A stretch of 64,000 nucleotides of DNA from contig NZ_SPUW01000003.1 of NCBI RefSeq assembly GCF_004959925.1, forward strand, positions 310,001 to 374,000. Reading direction: 5' to 3'. This DNA comes from Pseudooceanicola onchidii. Its GTDB lineage: Bacteria; Pseudomonadota; Alphaproteobacteria; Rhodobacterales; Rhodobacteraceae. The notes below the pieces were generated by a model. That model searched no databases and was not told the origin of the DNA. It worked only from the letters and a program-made list of their open reading frames with translations. The first letter of the stretch is position 1; each line of letters opens with the position of its first letter. The translations under genes were made by a program, and so were the position numbers. Of the stretch, positions 34,847-44,408 are shown piece by piece.

Positions 34847-36316
34847 ATGACCATGATGCAAAAGACCCTTGGATCCCTTCTGTCCGGCGCGGCCCTGACG
34901 CTTGTGCTGACCACCGCTGCGCTGGCGCAGCAGGTGCAGACCAAGCAGTACGACGACGGCGGCGTCTATGAAGGCACCTTCAAGGATGGGTTGCAGCACG
35001 GCACCGGCACCTACACCCTGCCCAATGGCTATGAATATTCGGGCGACTGGGTCGAGGGCGAGATCCGCGGCCGCGGCATCGCCAAGTTCCCGAACGGATC
35101 GGTCTACGAGGGCGAATTCTCCAAGGGCAAGCCGCAGGGCGTGGGCAAGATCACCTTCTCCGACGGCGGCACCTACGAAGGTGACTGGGACGAGGGCAAG
35201 ATCAACGGGCGCGGCGTGGCGCATTATGCCAACGACACCACCTACGAAGGCGAGTTCTTCAACGCCATGCACCACGGGCGCGGCGTGATGACCGCGCCGG
35301 GCGGCTATATCTACGATGGCGACTGGGTCAACGGCGTCAAGGAAGGTGAGGGCACGATCACCTATCCTGACGGCGCGATCTATGTCGGCCAGATTGTGCG
35401 CGGCGCGCGCGAGGGGCAGGGCAAGCTGACCATGCCCGACGGGCTGATCTACGAAGGCACCTGGGCGAATGGCCAGATCGACGGCATCGGCACGCTGACG
35501 CAACCCAACGGCGACATCTACGAAGGTGCCCTGGTCGAAGGGCGGCGCGAAGGGCGCGGCAAGGTCACCTATGCCAATGGCGATGTCTACGAGGGCGATT
35601 TTTCGGACGACATGCGCCACGGCAAGGGGCGCTTTACCGGCACCGACGGCTATGTCTATTCGGGCGACTGGGTGAACGGAAAGATCGAAGGCATGGGCCG
35701 GGTCACCTATCCCGACGGGTCGATCTACGAAGGCGCCTTCACCGATGACCTGGCCAATGGTCAGGGCAAGATCACCTATCCCGACGGCGCGACCTATGAC
35801 GGCGGCTGGAGCGATGGGCTGATCGACGGCAAAGGCATCGCCACCTATCCCAACGGCCTGACCTACGAGGGCGATTTTGTCGCGGCGCAGAACGAAGGCT
35901 TCGGCGTGATGACCTACCCCGACGGCTACCGCTACGAGGGCGCGTGGGTCGGCGGCGAACGGCAGGGCAAGGGCCGTGCGACCTATCCCGATGGCACGGT
36001 CTACGAAGGCGATTTCGTGGCTGGCGAACGCGACGGGCAGGGCACCATCACCATGCCCGACGGCTTCACCTACACCGGCGGCTGGAAAGCGGGCGAGATC
36101 ACCGGCGAAGGCGTGGCTACCTACGCCAACGGCGACCGCTACGAAGGCTTCTTCGAAGCCGGACGCCGCCAGGGCCAGGGCGTGATGACCTATGCCTCTG
36201 GGGAAACCGAAAGCGGCGAATGGATCAACGGCGCGCTGCCGGCCGAAGAGGGCGAGGCCGCCGCGACCCCCGGCGACACGACCCCCGGTGACACGGCCCC
36301 TGCGGCCACCGAATAG
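34847..36316 (+). CDS. Secreted MORN-repeat protein (18 repeats)
   Basis: A 489-residue exported protein. The signal peptide (residues 1-27) ends in AALAQ. From about residue 38 it is nothing but 18 complete 23-residue MORN repeats, each of the form Y-E-G-x-W/F-x-x-G-x-x-x-G-x-G-x-x-x-Y-P-x-G, plus one degenerate copy. A Glu/Ala/Thr/Pro-rich tail (TPGDTTPGDTAP) follows. Start ATG at 34847 is preceded by GGGAGAGTTG; a GTG four codons upstream is less likely. MORN repeats usually bind lipids or serve as scaffolds; here the role is probably envelope-related, which is inference. At DNA level the array is a 69-bp repeat. Confidence 0.9.
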   Translation: MTMMQKTLGSLLSGAALTLVLTTAALAQQVQTKQYDDGGVYEGTFKDGLQHGTGTYTLPNGYEYSGDWVEGEIRGRGIAKFPNGSVYEGEFSKGKPQGVGKITFSDGGTYEGDWDEGKINGRGVAHYANDTTYEGEFFNAMHHGRGVMTAPGGYIYDGDWVNGVKEGEGTITYPDGAIYVGQIVRGAREGQGKLTMPDGLIYEGTWANGQIDGIGTLTQPNGDIYEGALVEGRREGRGKVTYANGDVYEGDFSDDMRHGKGRFTGTDGYVYSGDWVNGKIEGMGRVTYPDGSIYEGAFTDDLANGQGKITYPDGATYDGGWSDGLIDGKGIATYPNGLTYEGDFVAAQNEGFGVMTYPDGYRYEGAWVGGERQGKGRATYPDGTVYEGDFVAGERDGQGTITMPDGFTYTGGWKAGEITGEGVATYANGDRYEGFFEAGRRQGQGVMTYASGETESGEWINGALPAEEGEAAATPGDTTPGDTAPAATE

Positions 36317-36454
36317 CGCGCGCCAGCAGGCGGCCACGGCCCCGCCCGGATTGACAGATACGCCGTTTGCATCATCTGATGGGGCACCCGTCGTGCCGGG
36401 CCCGTTCCGCACGACCTGTCGAAACAAGCAAAAGGTGCCGCCATCTCTGCCCAG

Positions 36455-36697
36455 TTGATCGCAGCCGTCATACTGACCCCCTTTGCCCTGGCCTTCGTCT
36501 ATGCCGGGATCCACGAATACCTGCGCTACAAGTCCGACGGGCGGGCGACCTACGGGCTGGTCTACGACGAAGACACCGGGACGACCCATGTCACCGGCAT
36601 CGGTGAGGACGATACCGCCTACGACCCCGATGACTACGACCCCGCCAGTTACAATGATCCCGACATCGCCACCGACCCGGACGCCGACAAGGCGTGA
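36455..36697 (+). CDS. Small membrane-anchored acidic protein (TTG start, uncertain)
   Basis: An 80-residue frame with one N-terminal hydrophobic helix (IAAVILTPFALAFVYAGIHEY), a short basic segment (LRYKSDGRATYG) and a strongly acidic Asp-rich tail (DDTAYDPDDYDPAS). The composition looks like a real anchored cytoplasmic or periplasmic protein. There is no ATG or GTG near the start: TTG at 36455 is the only choice in frame and lacks a clear ribosome binding site. It ends inside a 12-bp tandem repeat. Confidence 0.5.
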   Translation: MIAAVILTPFALAFVYAGIHEYLRYKSDGRATYGLVYDEDTGTTHVTGIGEDDTAYDPDDYDPASYNDPDIATDPDADKA

Positions 36698-36740
36698 CAG
36701 GCATCGGGACAGGCATCGGGACAGGCGTCGGGACGGGCGG
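36696..36740 (+). repeat. 12-bp tandem repeat
   Basis: Three copies of GACAGGCATCGG (the third with one change) and a partial fourth lie between the small acidic protein gene, whose stop codon they include, and the arginine leader region. Confidence 0.8.
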
Positions 36741-36796
36741 CGTGATGCACCCGCGCCACGACCCGCCACCCCACGGGGGCCGATCACGAATTCCGC

Positions 36797-36825
36797 TTCA
36801 CAGCCCGGCGCGCGCAGGCTATGCC
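36797..36825 (+). promoter_or_regulatory. Putative promoter of the arginine leader/argDF unit
   Basis: TTCACA at 36797, a 17-base spacer and TATGCC at 36820. Transcription would begin at about 36832, which is the A of the leader ATG, so the leader peptide would be translated from a leaderless end. The same -35 hexamer and spacing precede tRNA-Leu at 6137. Confidence 0.5.
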
Positions 36826-36831
36826 CTGCGC

Positions 36832-36885
36832 ATGACCAAGCTGGCCCATATCGCACAGATCCGACGCCGACGCCTCCGCGCCTGA
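36832..36885 (+). CDS. Putative arginine-rich leader peptide upstream of argD
   Basis: A 17-codon frame, MTKLAHIAQIRRRRLRA, in which five of the last seven residues are arginine (codons CGA, CGC, CGA, CGC and, after Leu, CGC). It lies 88 bases upstream of argD and begins exactly where the inferred transcript starts. Leader peptides rich in the end product's amino acid are classic attenuation devices. Ribosome stalling at these codons when arginyl-tRNA is scarce could reshape the RNA ahead of argD. Position, composition and promoter are visible in the sequence; the regulation is inference. A short frame like this can also occur by chance in GC-rich DNA. Confidence 0.6.
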   Translation: MTKLAHIAQIRRRRLRA

Positions 36886-36925
36886 CGTCCCGCCCGCCTG
36901 TTCATTTCCCATATTGTTGACTTTT

Positions 36926-36966
36926 CCCCGAGGGCTATGCTTCCTCAGGGCTTCCCAATCAGAGGA
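36926..36966 (+). promoter_or_regulatory. argD: Alternative hairpins covering the argD ribosome binding site
   Basis: CCCCGAGG (36926-36933) can pair with CCTCAGGG (36943-36950), with one mismatch. Alternatively TCCTC (36942-36946) can pair with GAGGA (36962-36966), which is the argD Shine-Dalgarno. A further CCTC lies in the leader's Arg codons at 36873-36876 and can pair with the first GAGG. This gives 1:2, 2:3 and 3:4 pairings. The stems are short, so this is a suggestion. Confidence 0.4.
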
Positions 36967-36973
36967 TAACGCG

Positions 36974-38149
<1,176 letters not shown>

Positions 38150-38150
38150 T

Positions 38151-38220
38151 CTTCACCTTTCCAGAAATACTCCGGGGTTGCCGATCCGTGCCCCGCACGG
38201 ATCGGCAGGGGCAGAGCCCC
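38151..38220 (-). repeat. Dispersed intergenic element, copy 4 (mixed form)
   Basis: On the minus strand it begins GGGGCTCTGCCCC, holds a long hairpin (TGCCGATCCGTGC with its complement), then CCCCGGAGTATTT and an AAAGGTGAAG end. It combines the palindrome of the first subtype with the tail of the second. It lies between argD and argF. Confidence 0.7.
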
Positions 38221-38248
38221 TTTCCCCGCCCGCCGAAGGACCGACGCG

Positions 38249-39175
38249 ATGAACCATTTCCTTGATATCCACACGACCGACAAATCCGACCTGCGCGGCA
38301 TGATTGATCAGGCCCGCACCATGAAGGACGCCCGCGCCGGCCGTCCCAAGGGCGCGCCGGATGACGAACTGCCGCTGGACGGCCGCATGGTCGCGCTGAT
38401 CTTCGAAAAGCCCTCGACCCGGACGCGGGTGTCCTTTGACGTGGGCGTGCGCCAGATGGGTGGCCAGACCATGGTTCTGTCGGGCCAGGACATGCAGCTG
38501 GGCCATGGCGAGACGATCGCCGACACCGCCCGGGTGCTGTCGCGCTATGTCGACATGATCATGATCCGGACCTTCGACGAAGATGTCCTGTACGAGATGT
38601 CCGAATATGCCTCGGTTCCCGTCATCAACGGGCTGACCGACCGCACGCACCCCTGCCAGATCATGGCCGACATCCTGACCTTCGAGGAACACCGCGGGTC
38701 GATCGCAGGCAAGAAGGTGGTCTGGATGGGCGACGGCAACAACGTCTTTGCCTCGTTCCTGCATGCGGCGCAGCAGTTCGATTTCTCGCTGACCTTCTGC
38801 GGCCCGCAACAGCTGGATCCCGACCGCGAATTCGTCGACATGGCGCGCGAGGCGGGGGTCGATTTCACCATCCAGCGCGACCCCTGGAAGGGCGTGGACG
38901 GCGCAGACCTGGTCGTTGCGGATACCTGGGTGTCGATGCACGATGCGCAGTCGTCGCGCGAACGTCGCCACAACCTGCTGCGGGCCTACCAGGTGAATGA
39001 TCGCCTGATGGAGGCCGCGGGCAAGGACGCGCTGTTCATGCATTGCCTGCCCGCGCACCGTGAGGAAGAGGTGACCTCGTCGGTCATGGACGGCCCGCAG
39101 TCGGTGATCTTTGACGAGGCCGAAAACCGGCTGCATGCCCAGAAGGCCGTCATGCGCTGGTGCCTCGGCGCCTGA
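38249..39175 (+). CDS. argF: Ornithine carbamoyltransferase
   Basis: A 308-residue enzyme forming citrulline from ornithine and carbamoyl phosphate. The carbamoyl phosphate loop is [11 protein letters not shown], followed by [16 protein letters not shown], and the ornithine side is DTWVSMHDA (a variant of the DxxxSM motif) and the catalytic HCLPAHR. It has the normal anabolic length. It is 99 bases after argD, with a dispersed element between; the two are probably one transcription unit under the putative arginine leader. Confidence 0.96.
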   Translation: MNHFLDIHTTDKSDLRGMIDQARTMKDARAGRPKGAPDDELPLDGRMVALIFEKPSTRTRVSFDVGVRQMGGQTMVLSGQDMQLGHGETIADTARVLSRYVDMIMIRTFDEDVLYEMSEYASVPVINGLTDRTHPCQIMADILTFEEHRGSIAGKKVVWMGDGNNVFASFLHAAQQFDFSLTFCGPQQLDPDREFVDMAREAGVDFTIQRDPWKGVDGADLVVADTWVSMHDAQSSRERRHNLLRAYQVNDRLMEAAGKDALFMHCLPAHREEEVTSSVMDGPQSVIFDEAENRLHAQKAVMRWCLGA

Positions 39176-39188
39176 GCATCATGGGGTA

Positions 39189-39256
39189 GGGAGGGCGCTG
39201 CCCTCCCTCGGCGCTCTGCGCCTCACCCTCCCGAGGTATTTTTGACCAGAAGAAGA
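39189..39256 (+). repeat. Dispersed intergenic element, copy 5
   Basis: GGGAGGGCGCTGCCCTCCC palindrome, then GGCGCTCTGCGCC, then CCCTCCCGAGGTATTTTTGA and CCAGAAGAAGACGG. It begins 14 bases after the argF stop, before the convergent hrpB. It could terminate transcription from either side. Confidence 0.78.
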
Positions 39257-39278
39257 CGGGCCGGGCTGTCTGCCCCTG

Positions 39279-41720
39279 TCAGCCCTTGCGGGGTTTGGCG
39301 CGCAGGGTCGGATCGGCCTGGGTCGGATCCTCGGGCCAGGGGTGCTTGGGGTATTGCGCGCGCATGTCCTTGCGCACATCGGCGTAGGAGCCGGACCAGA
39401 AGCCGGGCAGGTCGGCTGTCGTCTGGATCGGGCGGCCTGCGGGGGACAGCAGCGTGACCTTCAGTGGCGTGCGGCCAACCATCGGGTGCACTGTCTGGCC
39501 GAACATTTCCTGCAGGCGCAGCGCGATTTCCGGCGGGTCCGAGGCATAGTCGATCGCGATCTGCCGCCCAAGCGGCGTGGTGAACTGCGCGGGGGCCAGC
39601 CGGTTAAGCGTCTGGCTCTGGCCCCAGTCGAGCCGGGCCTTGAGCGCGGGCAGGATATCGAACTTGCGCCACCCGGCCGCGTCCCTGACGCCCCGCAAGT
39701 GCGGCAGCAGCCAGTCGTCCAGCGTACCCATCAACGTGTCGTCGTCGAAGGCGGGCAGACCTGCGTCCGGGCCGACCAGCTGCGCGCGGGCGAGGAAGAG
39801 GCGGGCCTTGTCACTGATCGTCAGGCCGAGGTCTCGGACACCGTCGAGCATGGCTTTCGCGATCGCTTCCTCCGGGGCGTCCTTCCACAGGCGGTCGTCC
39901 AGCGCGATGGCGCCAAGGCGTTCCTGTTGCCGGGCGATGACGCGTCGGTCGCGTTTCGACCAGTCGCAGGTGTCGATCCATTTGATGCGGTCGGGAAAGG
40001 CGGCGCGGATTTCGGTCGCGCTGATCTGGACGGCCTGCCGGATCTTTGCCTCGCGCGGGTCGCCGTCCAGGTCGGTGGCGACGAGGAAGGGGGCGGCGGC
40101 CAGCGTGTCGCCCTCGGGCAGGATCGCGCCCTTGCCGCCGGACAGCACATAGCGCGGCTGGTCGCCCTTGCGGCGCTGCCCGATGCGGTCAGGATAGGCC
40201 AGCGCGGCCATCTCTGCCAGCGGCATCTCGGGGGCGTCAGGGGCGAGGCGGCTGAGGCGTTTTGCTTCGTCGCGGATCCGGTTCAGCGCGCCGCGGTCTG
40301 GTTGCCATGGGTGGCGGTCGGTGTAGCGGCGCAGGTCGCTCTGCGCCTCGATCCGGAGGGAGAGATCCGTCGGCGCCCCGCGCGGCAGCGGATCGCGGTC
40401 GGCCAGCAGGGCGGCGAGCGTGGCCGCCTGTCTGCCAGCGCGGGCCAGCATGTTGGCCAGGCGCGGATGGGTCGGCAGCCGGGCCAGCGCGCGACCGTGG
40501 TCGGTGATCAATCCACCGTCAAGCGCACCCAGATCGGTCAGCAGCGTGACGGCCTCGGCATAGGTACCGGGGTTCGGTGGCGTCAGCAGCGGCACCGCAT
40601 CGGGCGTGGCGCCCCATTGCGCCAGGTCGAGGGCGAGGGGGGCGAGGTCGGCGGTCTCGATCTCGGGCGGGGCGAAGGCGGGCAGGGCGCCGTCCTCGCC
40701 GCGGGTCCAGAGCCTGTAGCAGGTGCCCTCGGCCACCCGGCCCGCGCGGCCCGCGCGTTGCGTCGCCTCGGCCTTCGAGACCCGTTCGGTGACCAGCCGT
40801 GACATCCCCGACCCGGGGTCGAACCGGGCGCGGCGGGCGCGGCCCGCGTCGATCACCACCCGGACATCTTCGATCGTCAGGGATGTTTGGGCGATGGAGG
40901 TGGCGAGGACGATCTTGCGGCCCGTGTCCGCCGGGCGGATGGCGGCCCGTTGCGCGGGCAGGGGCATGGCCCCGAAGAGCGTGTGCAGGTGGGTGTCCTT
41001 GGGCAGGCGGTCCTTCAGGCGGGCCTCGGTCCGGCGGATCTCGCCCTCGCCGGGCAGGAAGACCAGGACGCCGCCTTGGGTTTCCGGGAGCGCCGCGAGC
41101 ACGGCATCGGCGGTGATCTGGTCGATCCTGGCGTCCCTGGGGGCGGGGCGGTCGGCGTGGCGGATATCGACCGGAAAGGCGCGGCCTTCGGATGTCAGGA
41201 TCGGCGCCGACATCAGCGCCGCCACCGGCGCGGCGTCCAGCGTGGCGGACATGGCCAGCAGGATCAGGTCGTCGCGCAGGGCGCCCGCGATTTCGAGGCA
41301 GAGGGCGAGGCCCAGATCCGCGTTCAGGCTGCGTTCATGGAATTCGTCAAAGATCACCGCGCCGATGCCCGTGAGTTCCGGGTCGGACTGGATCATCCGG
41401 GTCAGGATGCCTTCGGTGACGACCTCGATCCTTGTGGCCTTGGATGTCTTCGCCTCGCCCCGGATGCGGTAGCCGACGGTCTGGCCGGTCTCTTCGCCCA
41501 GGGTGGCGGCCATGCGGTCGGCGGCGGCGCGGGCGGCAAGGCGGCGGGGTTCCAGCATGACGATCTTCTGCCCGGTGAGGTCCGCGTCGAGCATGGCGAG
41601 CGGCACCCGGGTCGTCTTGCCCGCGCCGGGCGGGGCCTGCAGCACGGCGCGACCCATATCGCGCAGGGCGTCGATCAGGGCGGGCAGGGTGTCGTCGATG
41701 GGCAGGGGCGTGCGGGTCAT
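39279..41720 (-). CDS. hrpB: ATP-dependent helicase HrpB
   Basis: An 813-residue DExH-box RNA/DNA helicase. Walker A is APPGAGKTTRVP, motif II is IFDEFHERSL, motif III AMSATLD and motif VI ATQRAGRAGRVAEGTCYRLW (its Gln-x-x-Gly-Arg-x-x-Arg). A helicase-associated domain and the HrpB C-terminal domain (PMVGRTPLKVTLLSPAGRPIQ, shown as PMVGRTPLKVTLLSP) follow. The start at 41720 (MTRTPLPIDDTLPALIDAL) fits homologues. The cellular role of HrpB in most bacteria is unclear. Confidence 0.95.
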   Translation of the reverse strand: MTRTPLPIDDTLPALIDALRDMGRAVLQAPPGAGKTTRVPLAMLDADLTGQKIVMLEPRRLAARAAADRMAATLGEETGQTVGYRIRGEAKTSKATRIEVVTEGILTRMIQSDPELTGIGAVIFDEFHERSLNADLGLALCLEIAGALRDDLILLAMSATLDAAPVAALMSAPILTSEGRAFPVDIRHADRPAPRDARIDQITADAVLAALPETQGGVLVFLPGEGEIRRTEARLKDRLPKDTHLHTLFGAMPLPAQRAAIRPADTGRKIVLATSIAQTSLTIEDVRVVIDAGRARRARFDPGSGMSRLVTERVSKAEATQRAGRAGRVAEGTCYRLWTRGEDGALPAFAPPEIETADLAPLALDLAQWGATPDAVPLLTPPNPGTYAEAVTLLTDLGALDGGLITDHGRALARLPTHPRLANMLARAGRQAATLAALLADRDPLPRGAPTDLSLRIEAQSDLRRYTDRHPWQPDRGALNRIRDEAKRLSRLAPDAPEMPLAEMAALAYPDRIGQRRKGDQPRYVLSGGKGAILPEGDTLAAAPFLVATDLDGDPREAKIRQAVQISATEIRAAFPDRIKWIDTCDWSKRDRRVIARQQERLGAIALDDRLWKDAPEEAIAKAMLDGVRDLGLTISDKARLFLARAQLVGPDAGLPAFDDDTLMGTLDDWLLPHLRGVRDAAGWRKFDILPALKARLDWGQSQTLNRLAPAQFTTPLGRQIAIDYASDPPEIALRLQEMFGQTVHPMVGRTPLKVTLLSPAGRPIQTTADLPGFWSGSYADVRKDMRAQYPKHPWPEDPTQADPTLRAKPRKG

Positions 41721-42081
41721 GGTTGTCTTATCGGGGATTGGACGTGGGGATGCCAGATGGGGTGCCACCGTAAGATGTCGGCTGATCGTATTGACGAGGG
41801 CAGCGACCGGCCCGAGGGTGGCGCGAAAGCGCCGGTCGCCATTCGAGCGCCATTGGTCCGAGTGACAATGGCGACGGGGGCGGGCCCCTCTCGGTGCTTG
41901 CTTGCAAACACCTGCCGGTCAATGCGGCGCAGCCCGCCGTATCCGCCGGGCGGGACACATGACCGGTGTCTAGCATGAGCATGGCGAACCTGATGCCGAG
42001 CGCAGGCCTCGACCCCGCCCAGACGGGTTGCCGCGCCCATGACCCCGGGGCATACAAGACCCCGGTTTGACGGGGGATCGC
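41721..42081. other. Structured intergenic region between hrpB and meaB
   Basis: This 361-base gap has no convincing gene. It contains a GGCGC-GAAA-GCGCC tetraloop hairpin (41820-41833), then GTCGCCATT (41835-41843) and CGCCATTG (41848-41855), both complementary to one CAATGGCGAC (41866-41875). The two left strands therefore compete. GGGGGCGGGCCCC and a CCCGCC/GCGGG stem follow. It could be a structured 5' leader of meaB or a separate RNA. A TTGACG at 41791 lacks a matching -10. Confidence 0.45.
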
Positions 42082-43059
42082 ATGGATATCGCAGCACTGG
42101 CCGACAAGATCGCAGGCGGGGACCGCCGCAGCCTTTCCCGGGCCATCACGCTGGTGGAATCAGGGCGGGCGGATCACCGGGCGCAGGCGATCGAATTGCT
42201 CGAGGCGCTGGCCGGGCGGGACGGGCCGCAGGCGCTTCGGATCGGGCTGTCAGGTACCCCCGGCGTCGGCAAGTCGACCTTCATCGAGTCGTTCGGCATG
42301 ATGCTGACCGGCCTGGGGCTGCGCGTCGCGGTGCTGGCGGTCGATCCGTCCTCGGCGCGGTCGGGCGGGTCGATCCTGGGGGACAAGACGCGGATGGAAC
42401 GGCTGTCGCGCGACCCGAACGCCTTCATCCGGCCCTCGCCCTCGCAGACGCAGCTGGGCGGCGTGGCGCGCCGGTCGCGCGAGGCGGTGGCGCTGTGCGA
42501 GGCGGCGGGGTTTGACGTGGTGCTGGTGGAAACCGTGGGCGTCGGCCAGTCCGAGACGATGGTGTCCGAGATGACGGATCTGTTCCTGCTGCTGCTGGCA
42601 CCTGCGGGGGGTGACGAGCTTCAGGGGGTCAAGCGTGGCATCATGGAGATGGCCGACGTGATCCTTGTGAACAAGGCGGATGGAGAGCTGAAATCCACCG
42701 CGACGCGCACCTGTGCGGACTATGCCGGCGCGCTTCGGCTTCTGCGCAAGCGGCCGCAGGATCCCGAAGGGTTTCCCAAGGCGATGACGGTGTCGGCGGT
42801 CGAGGAGACCGGGTTGGAAAAGGCCTGGGCCGAGATGCAGGCGCTGAGCGACTGGCGGCGCGAGACCGGGCATTTCGACGGGCGACGGGCCGAACAGGCG
42901 CGGTACTGGTTCCGCGAGGATGTGAAGAACGGCTTGCTGGCGCAGCTCAACGCGGCGCAGGCGCGCGACGACATGGCCCGGCTGGCCGAGGCGGTCGCGG
43001 GCGGGCAGAAGACGGCCACGGCGGCGGCGGAAGAGATGCTGGCACGGTTGCGCGGCTGA
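42082..43059 (+). CDS. meaB: Methylmalonyl-CoA mutase-associated GTPase MeaB
   Basis: A 325-residue G3E GTPase (MeaB/ArgK/YgfD) that protects and loads the B12-dependent mutase. The P-loop is GLSGTPGVGKSTFIESFG, followed by AVDPSSARSGGSILGDKTRM (the family's signature), VETVGVGQSETMVSEMTDLF and LVNKADGEL. The start at 42082 gives MDIAALADKIAGGDRRSLSR; five extra upstream codons are possible. Old annotations as a lysine/arginine/ornithine transport ATPase should be ignored. It connects functionally with mce and prpE in this window. The mutase genes are not here. Confidence 0.95.
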   Translation: MDIAALADKIAGGDRRSLSRAITLVESGRADHRAQAIELLEALAGRDGPQALRIGLSGTPGVGKSTFIESFGMMLTGLGLRVAVLAVDPSSARSGGSILGDKTRMERLSRDPNAFIRPSPSQTQLGGVARRSREAVALCEAAGFDVVLVETVGVGQSETMVSEMTDLFLLLLAPAGGDELQGVKRGIMEMADVILVNKADGELKSTATRTCADYAGALRLLRKRPQDPEGFPKAMTVSAVEETGLEKAWAEMQALSDWRRETGHFDGRRAEQARYWFREDVKNGLLAQLNAAQARDDMARLAEAVAGGQKTATAAAEEMLARLRG

Positions 43060-43090
43060 TCCGGGCAGTGGTCTGGGTGGCGGGGTGCGG

Positions 43091-43127
43091 ATGCCTCCGG
43101 CGGGAGTATTTCCGGGAAGGTGAAGGG
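43091..43127 (+). repeat. Dispersed intergenic element, copy 6 (second subtype)
   Basis: ATGCCTCCGGCGGGAGTATTT (in parts ATGCCTCCGGCGG and GAGTATTTCCGG) followed by GAAGGTGAAGGGG. It is the plus-strand counterpart of the copy at 19479 and begins 32 bases after the meaB stop. Confidence 0.7.
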
Positions 43128-43163
43128 GATTTTCCGCCAGTGCGAAAAGCTGAGAGGCGGGTC

Positions 43164-43192
43164 TTGACGAGTCGGGGATAGGGGCGTATCAG
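43164..43192 (+). promoter_or_regulatory. rpmB: Sigma70-type promoter for rpmB
   Basis: TTGACG at 43164, a 17-base spacer and TATCAG at 43187, giving a transcript start near 43199 and a 5' untranslated region of about 93 bases before rpmB. The match and spacing are good. Confidence 0.65.
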
Positions 43193-43291
43193 GCCCGGAC
43201 TGAATTCGGGGCGCGGTCCATGACTGTGCCCATTTGCTTTCCGACCCTGGGCGCGACCATTCGCCCCGACAGATGAGACGAGGAGTGACCC

Positions 43292-43579
43292 ATGTCGCGC
43301 CGTTGCGAACTGACCGGTAAAGGCCCGATGACTGGCAACAATGTCAGCCACGCCAACAACAAGACCCGTCGCCGGTTTCTGCCGAACCTGAATGACGTGT
43401 CCCTGCGCTCTGAAGCGCTTGGCCGCAACATCAAGCTGCGCATTTCCGCCGCAGCCCTGCGGACCGTGGACCACCGCGGTGGCCTGGACAAGTTCCTGGC
43501 CAAGGCGAAGGACGCCGAGCTGTCCGCCGCCGCGCTGAAAGTCAAAAAAGAAATCGCGAAGGTCCAGGCCGAGGCCTGA
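43292..43579 (+). CDS. rpmB: 50S ribosomal protein L28
   Basis: A 95-residue basic protein; [20 protein letters not shown] at the start, [12 protein letters not shown], and [19 protein letters not shown] are the L28 signature. It assembles into the large ribosomal subunit. There is a single Cys5, so it is the zinc-free alphaproteobacterial form. ATG at 43292 follows ACGAGGAGTGACC. A good promoter precedes it and a terminator follows, so it is monocistronic. Confidence 0.98.
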   Translation: MSRRCELTGKGPMTGNNVSHANNKTRRRFLPNLNDVSLRSEALGRNIKLRISAAALRTVDHRGGLDKFLAKAKDAELSAAALKVKKEIAKVQAEA

Positions 43580-43600
43580 TCCTTTCGATCGCGGATTTCG

Positions 43601-43633
43601 CAGCCTCGTCCGGGTGACCGGATGGGGCTGTTT
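43601..43633 (+). terminator. Terminator of rpmB
   Basis: A 13-bp stem with wobble pairs, CAGCCTCGTCCGG and CCGGATGGGGCTG, around a GTGA loop, followed by TTT. It lies 21 bases after the rpmB stop. Confidence 0.7.
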
Positions 43634-43681
43634 CCGTTTGTCACACTTTATTTCCGGCCTTGCCGTGGATAGATCGCAGTC

Positions 43682-43846
43682 ATGTGCGTGATCCGACATC
43701 CTGGCCTGCCGTGGCTGACGATCCTGCGGGTCGTGATGACCGGGCAGGCGGCGGCCCATGCCGCGCCGGAACCCTCGGTGGCCTTGCCCGTCGGGGCGGC
43801 CAGCGTCGGGGTTTGCGCGGCGCGGGGGCTGCCGGGATGGGCGTGA
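43682..43846 (+). CDS. Possible small exported peptide upstream of the copper chaperone
   Basis: A 54-codon frame with a hydrophobic N-terminal half (LPWLTILRVVMTGQAAAHAA), a possible cleavage after AHA, and one cysteine in VGVCAARG. It ends 36 bases before the PCu(A)C gene. No Shine-Dalgarno is seen and other frames are also open here, so reality is doubtful. The position resembles small upstream frames that couple copper response to copper genes in related bacteria, by analogy only. The rest of the 303-base gap holds the rpmB terminator. Confidence 0.25.
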   Translation: MCVIRHPGLPWLTILRVVMTGQAAAHAAPEPSVALPVGAASVGVCAARGLPGWA

Positions 43847-43882
43847 TCCCGATTTTCCGACACAAGATCCAAAGGACTTAGC

Positions 43883-44371
43883 ATGCGTATACGAACCCCG
43901 GCCCTTGCCGCCCTGTCCACCCTGTCGCTTGCGACCGCCGCGCTGGCGGATATCGAGGTCCGCGATGCCTATGCCCGGTCTTCGGGGCCGTCCGCCATGG
44001 CGGGTGCGGCCTTCATGACGCTGGTGAACACCGGCGACGATGATGACCGGCTGATCGACGTGCGTTCGGGCGTGGCCAAGCGGGCCGAGCTGCACACCCA
44101 TATCGCGGGCGATGACGGCGTGATGAAGATGCGTCGGGTCGGGGATGGCTTTGCCGTGCCCGCCGGGGGCGAACATAACCTGGCGCGGGGGGGCGATCAC
44201 GTGATGTTCATGGGGCTGACCACGGCCTTCGAACAGGGCATGACCTTTCCGGTCACGCTGGTGTTCGAGAAGGCGGGCGAAATGACCATCGACGTGCCCG
44301 TGGATCTTGAACGCCAGGATCCCATGGATCACGGAGCGATGGACCATTCGAAGACAGCGCCGTCGCACTGA
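43883..44371 (+). CDS. Periplasmic copper chaperone PCu(A)C
   Basis: A 162-residue exported copper-binding protein. The signal peptide is residues 1-22, ending AALA. The domain begins IEVRDAYARSSGPSAMAGAAF; the copper ligands lie in ELHTHIAGDD, VMKMRRV and GGDHVMFMGL, corresponding to the His/Met motif of the family. The tail MDHGAMDHSKTAPSH adds further His and Met residues. It delivers Cu(I) to the CuA or CuB centre of cytochrome oxidase, often with a Sco protein. ATG at 43883 follows AAAGGACTTAGC. Confidence 0.92.
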   Translation: MRIRTPALAALSTLSLATAALADIEVRDAYARSSGPSAMAGAAFMTLVNTGDDDDRLIDVRSGVAKRAELHTHIAGDDGVMKMRRVGDGFAVPAGGEHNLARGGDHVMFMGLTTAFEQGMTFPVTLVFEKAGEMTIDVPVDLERQDPMDHGAMDHSKTAPSH

Positions 44372-44408
44372 GCCATCGGACCCCGGTGTCGCGCCGGGGG
44401 GTGCGCGG

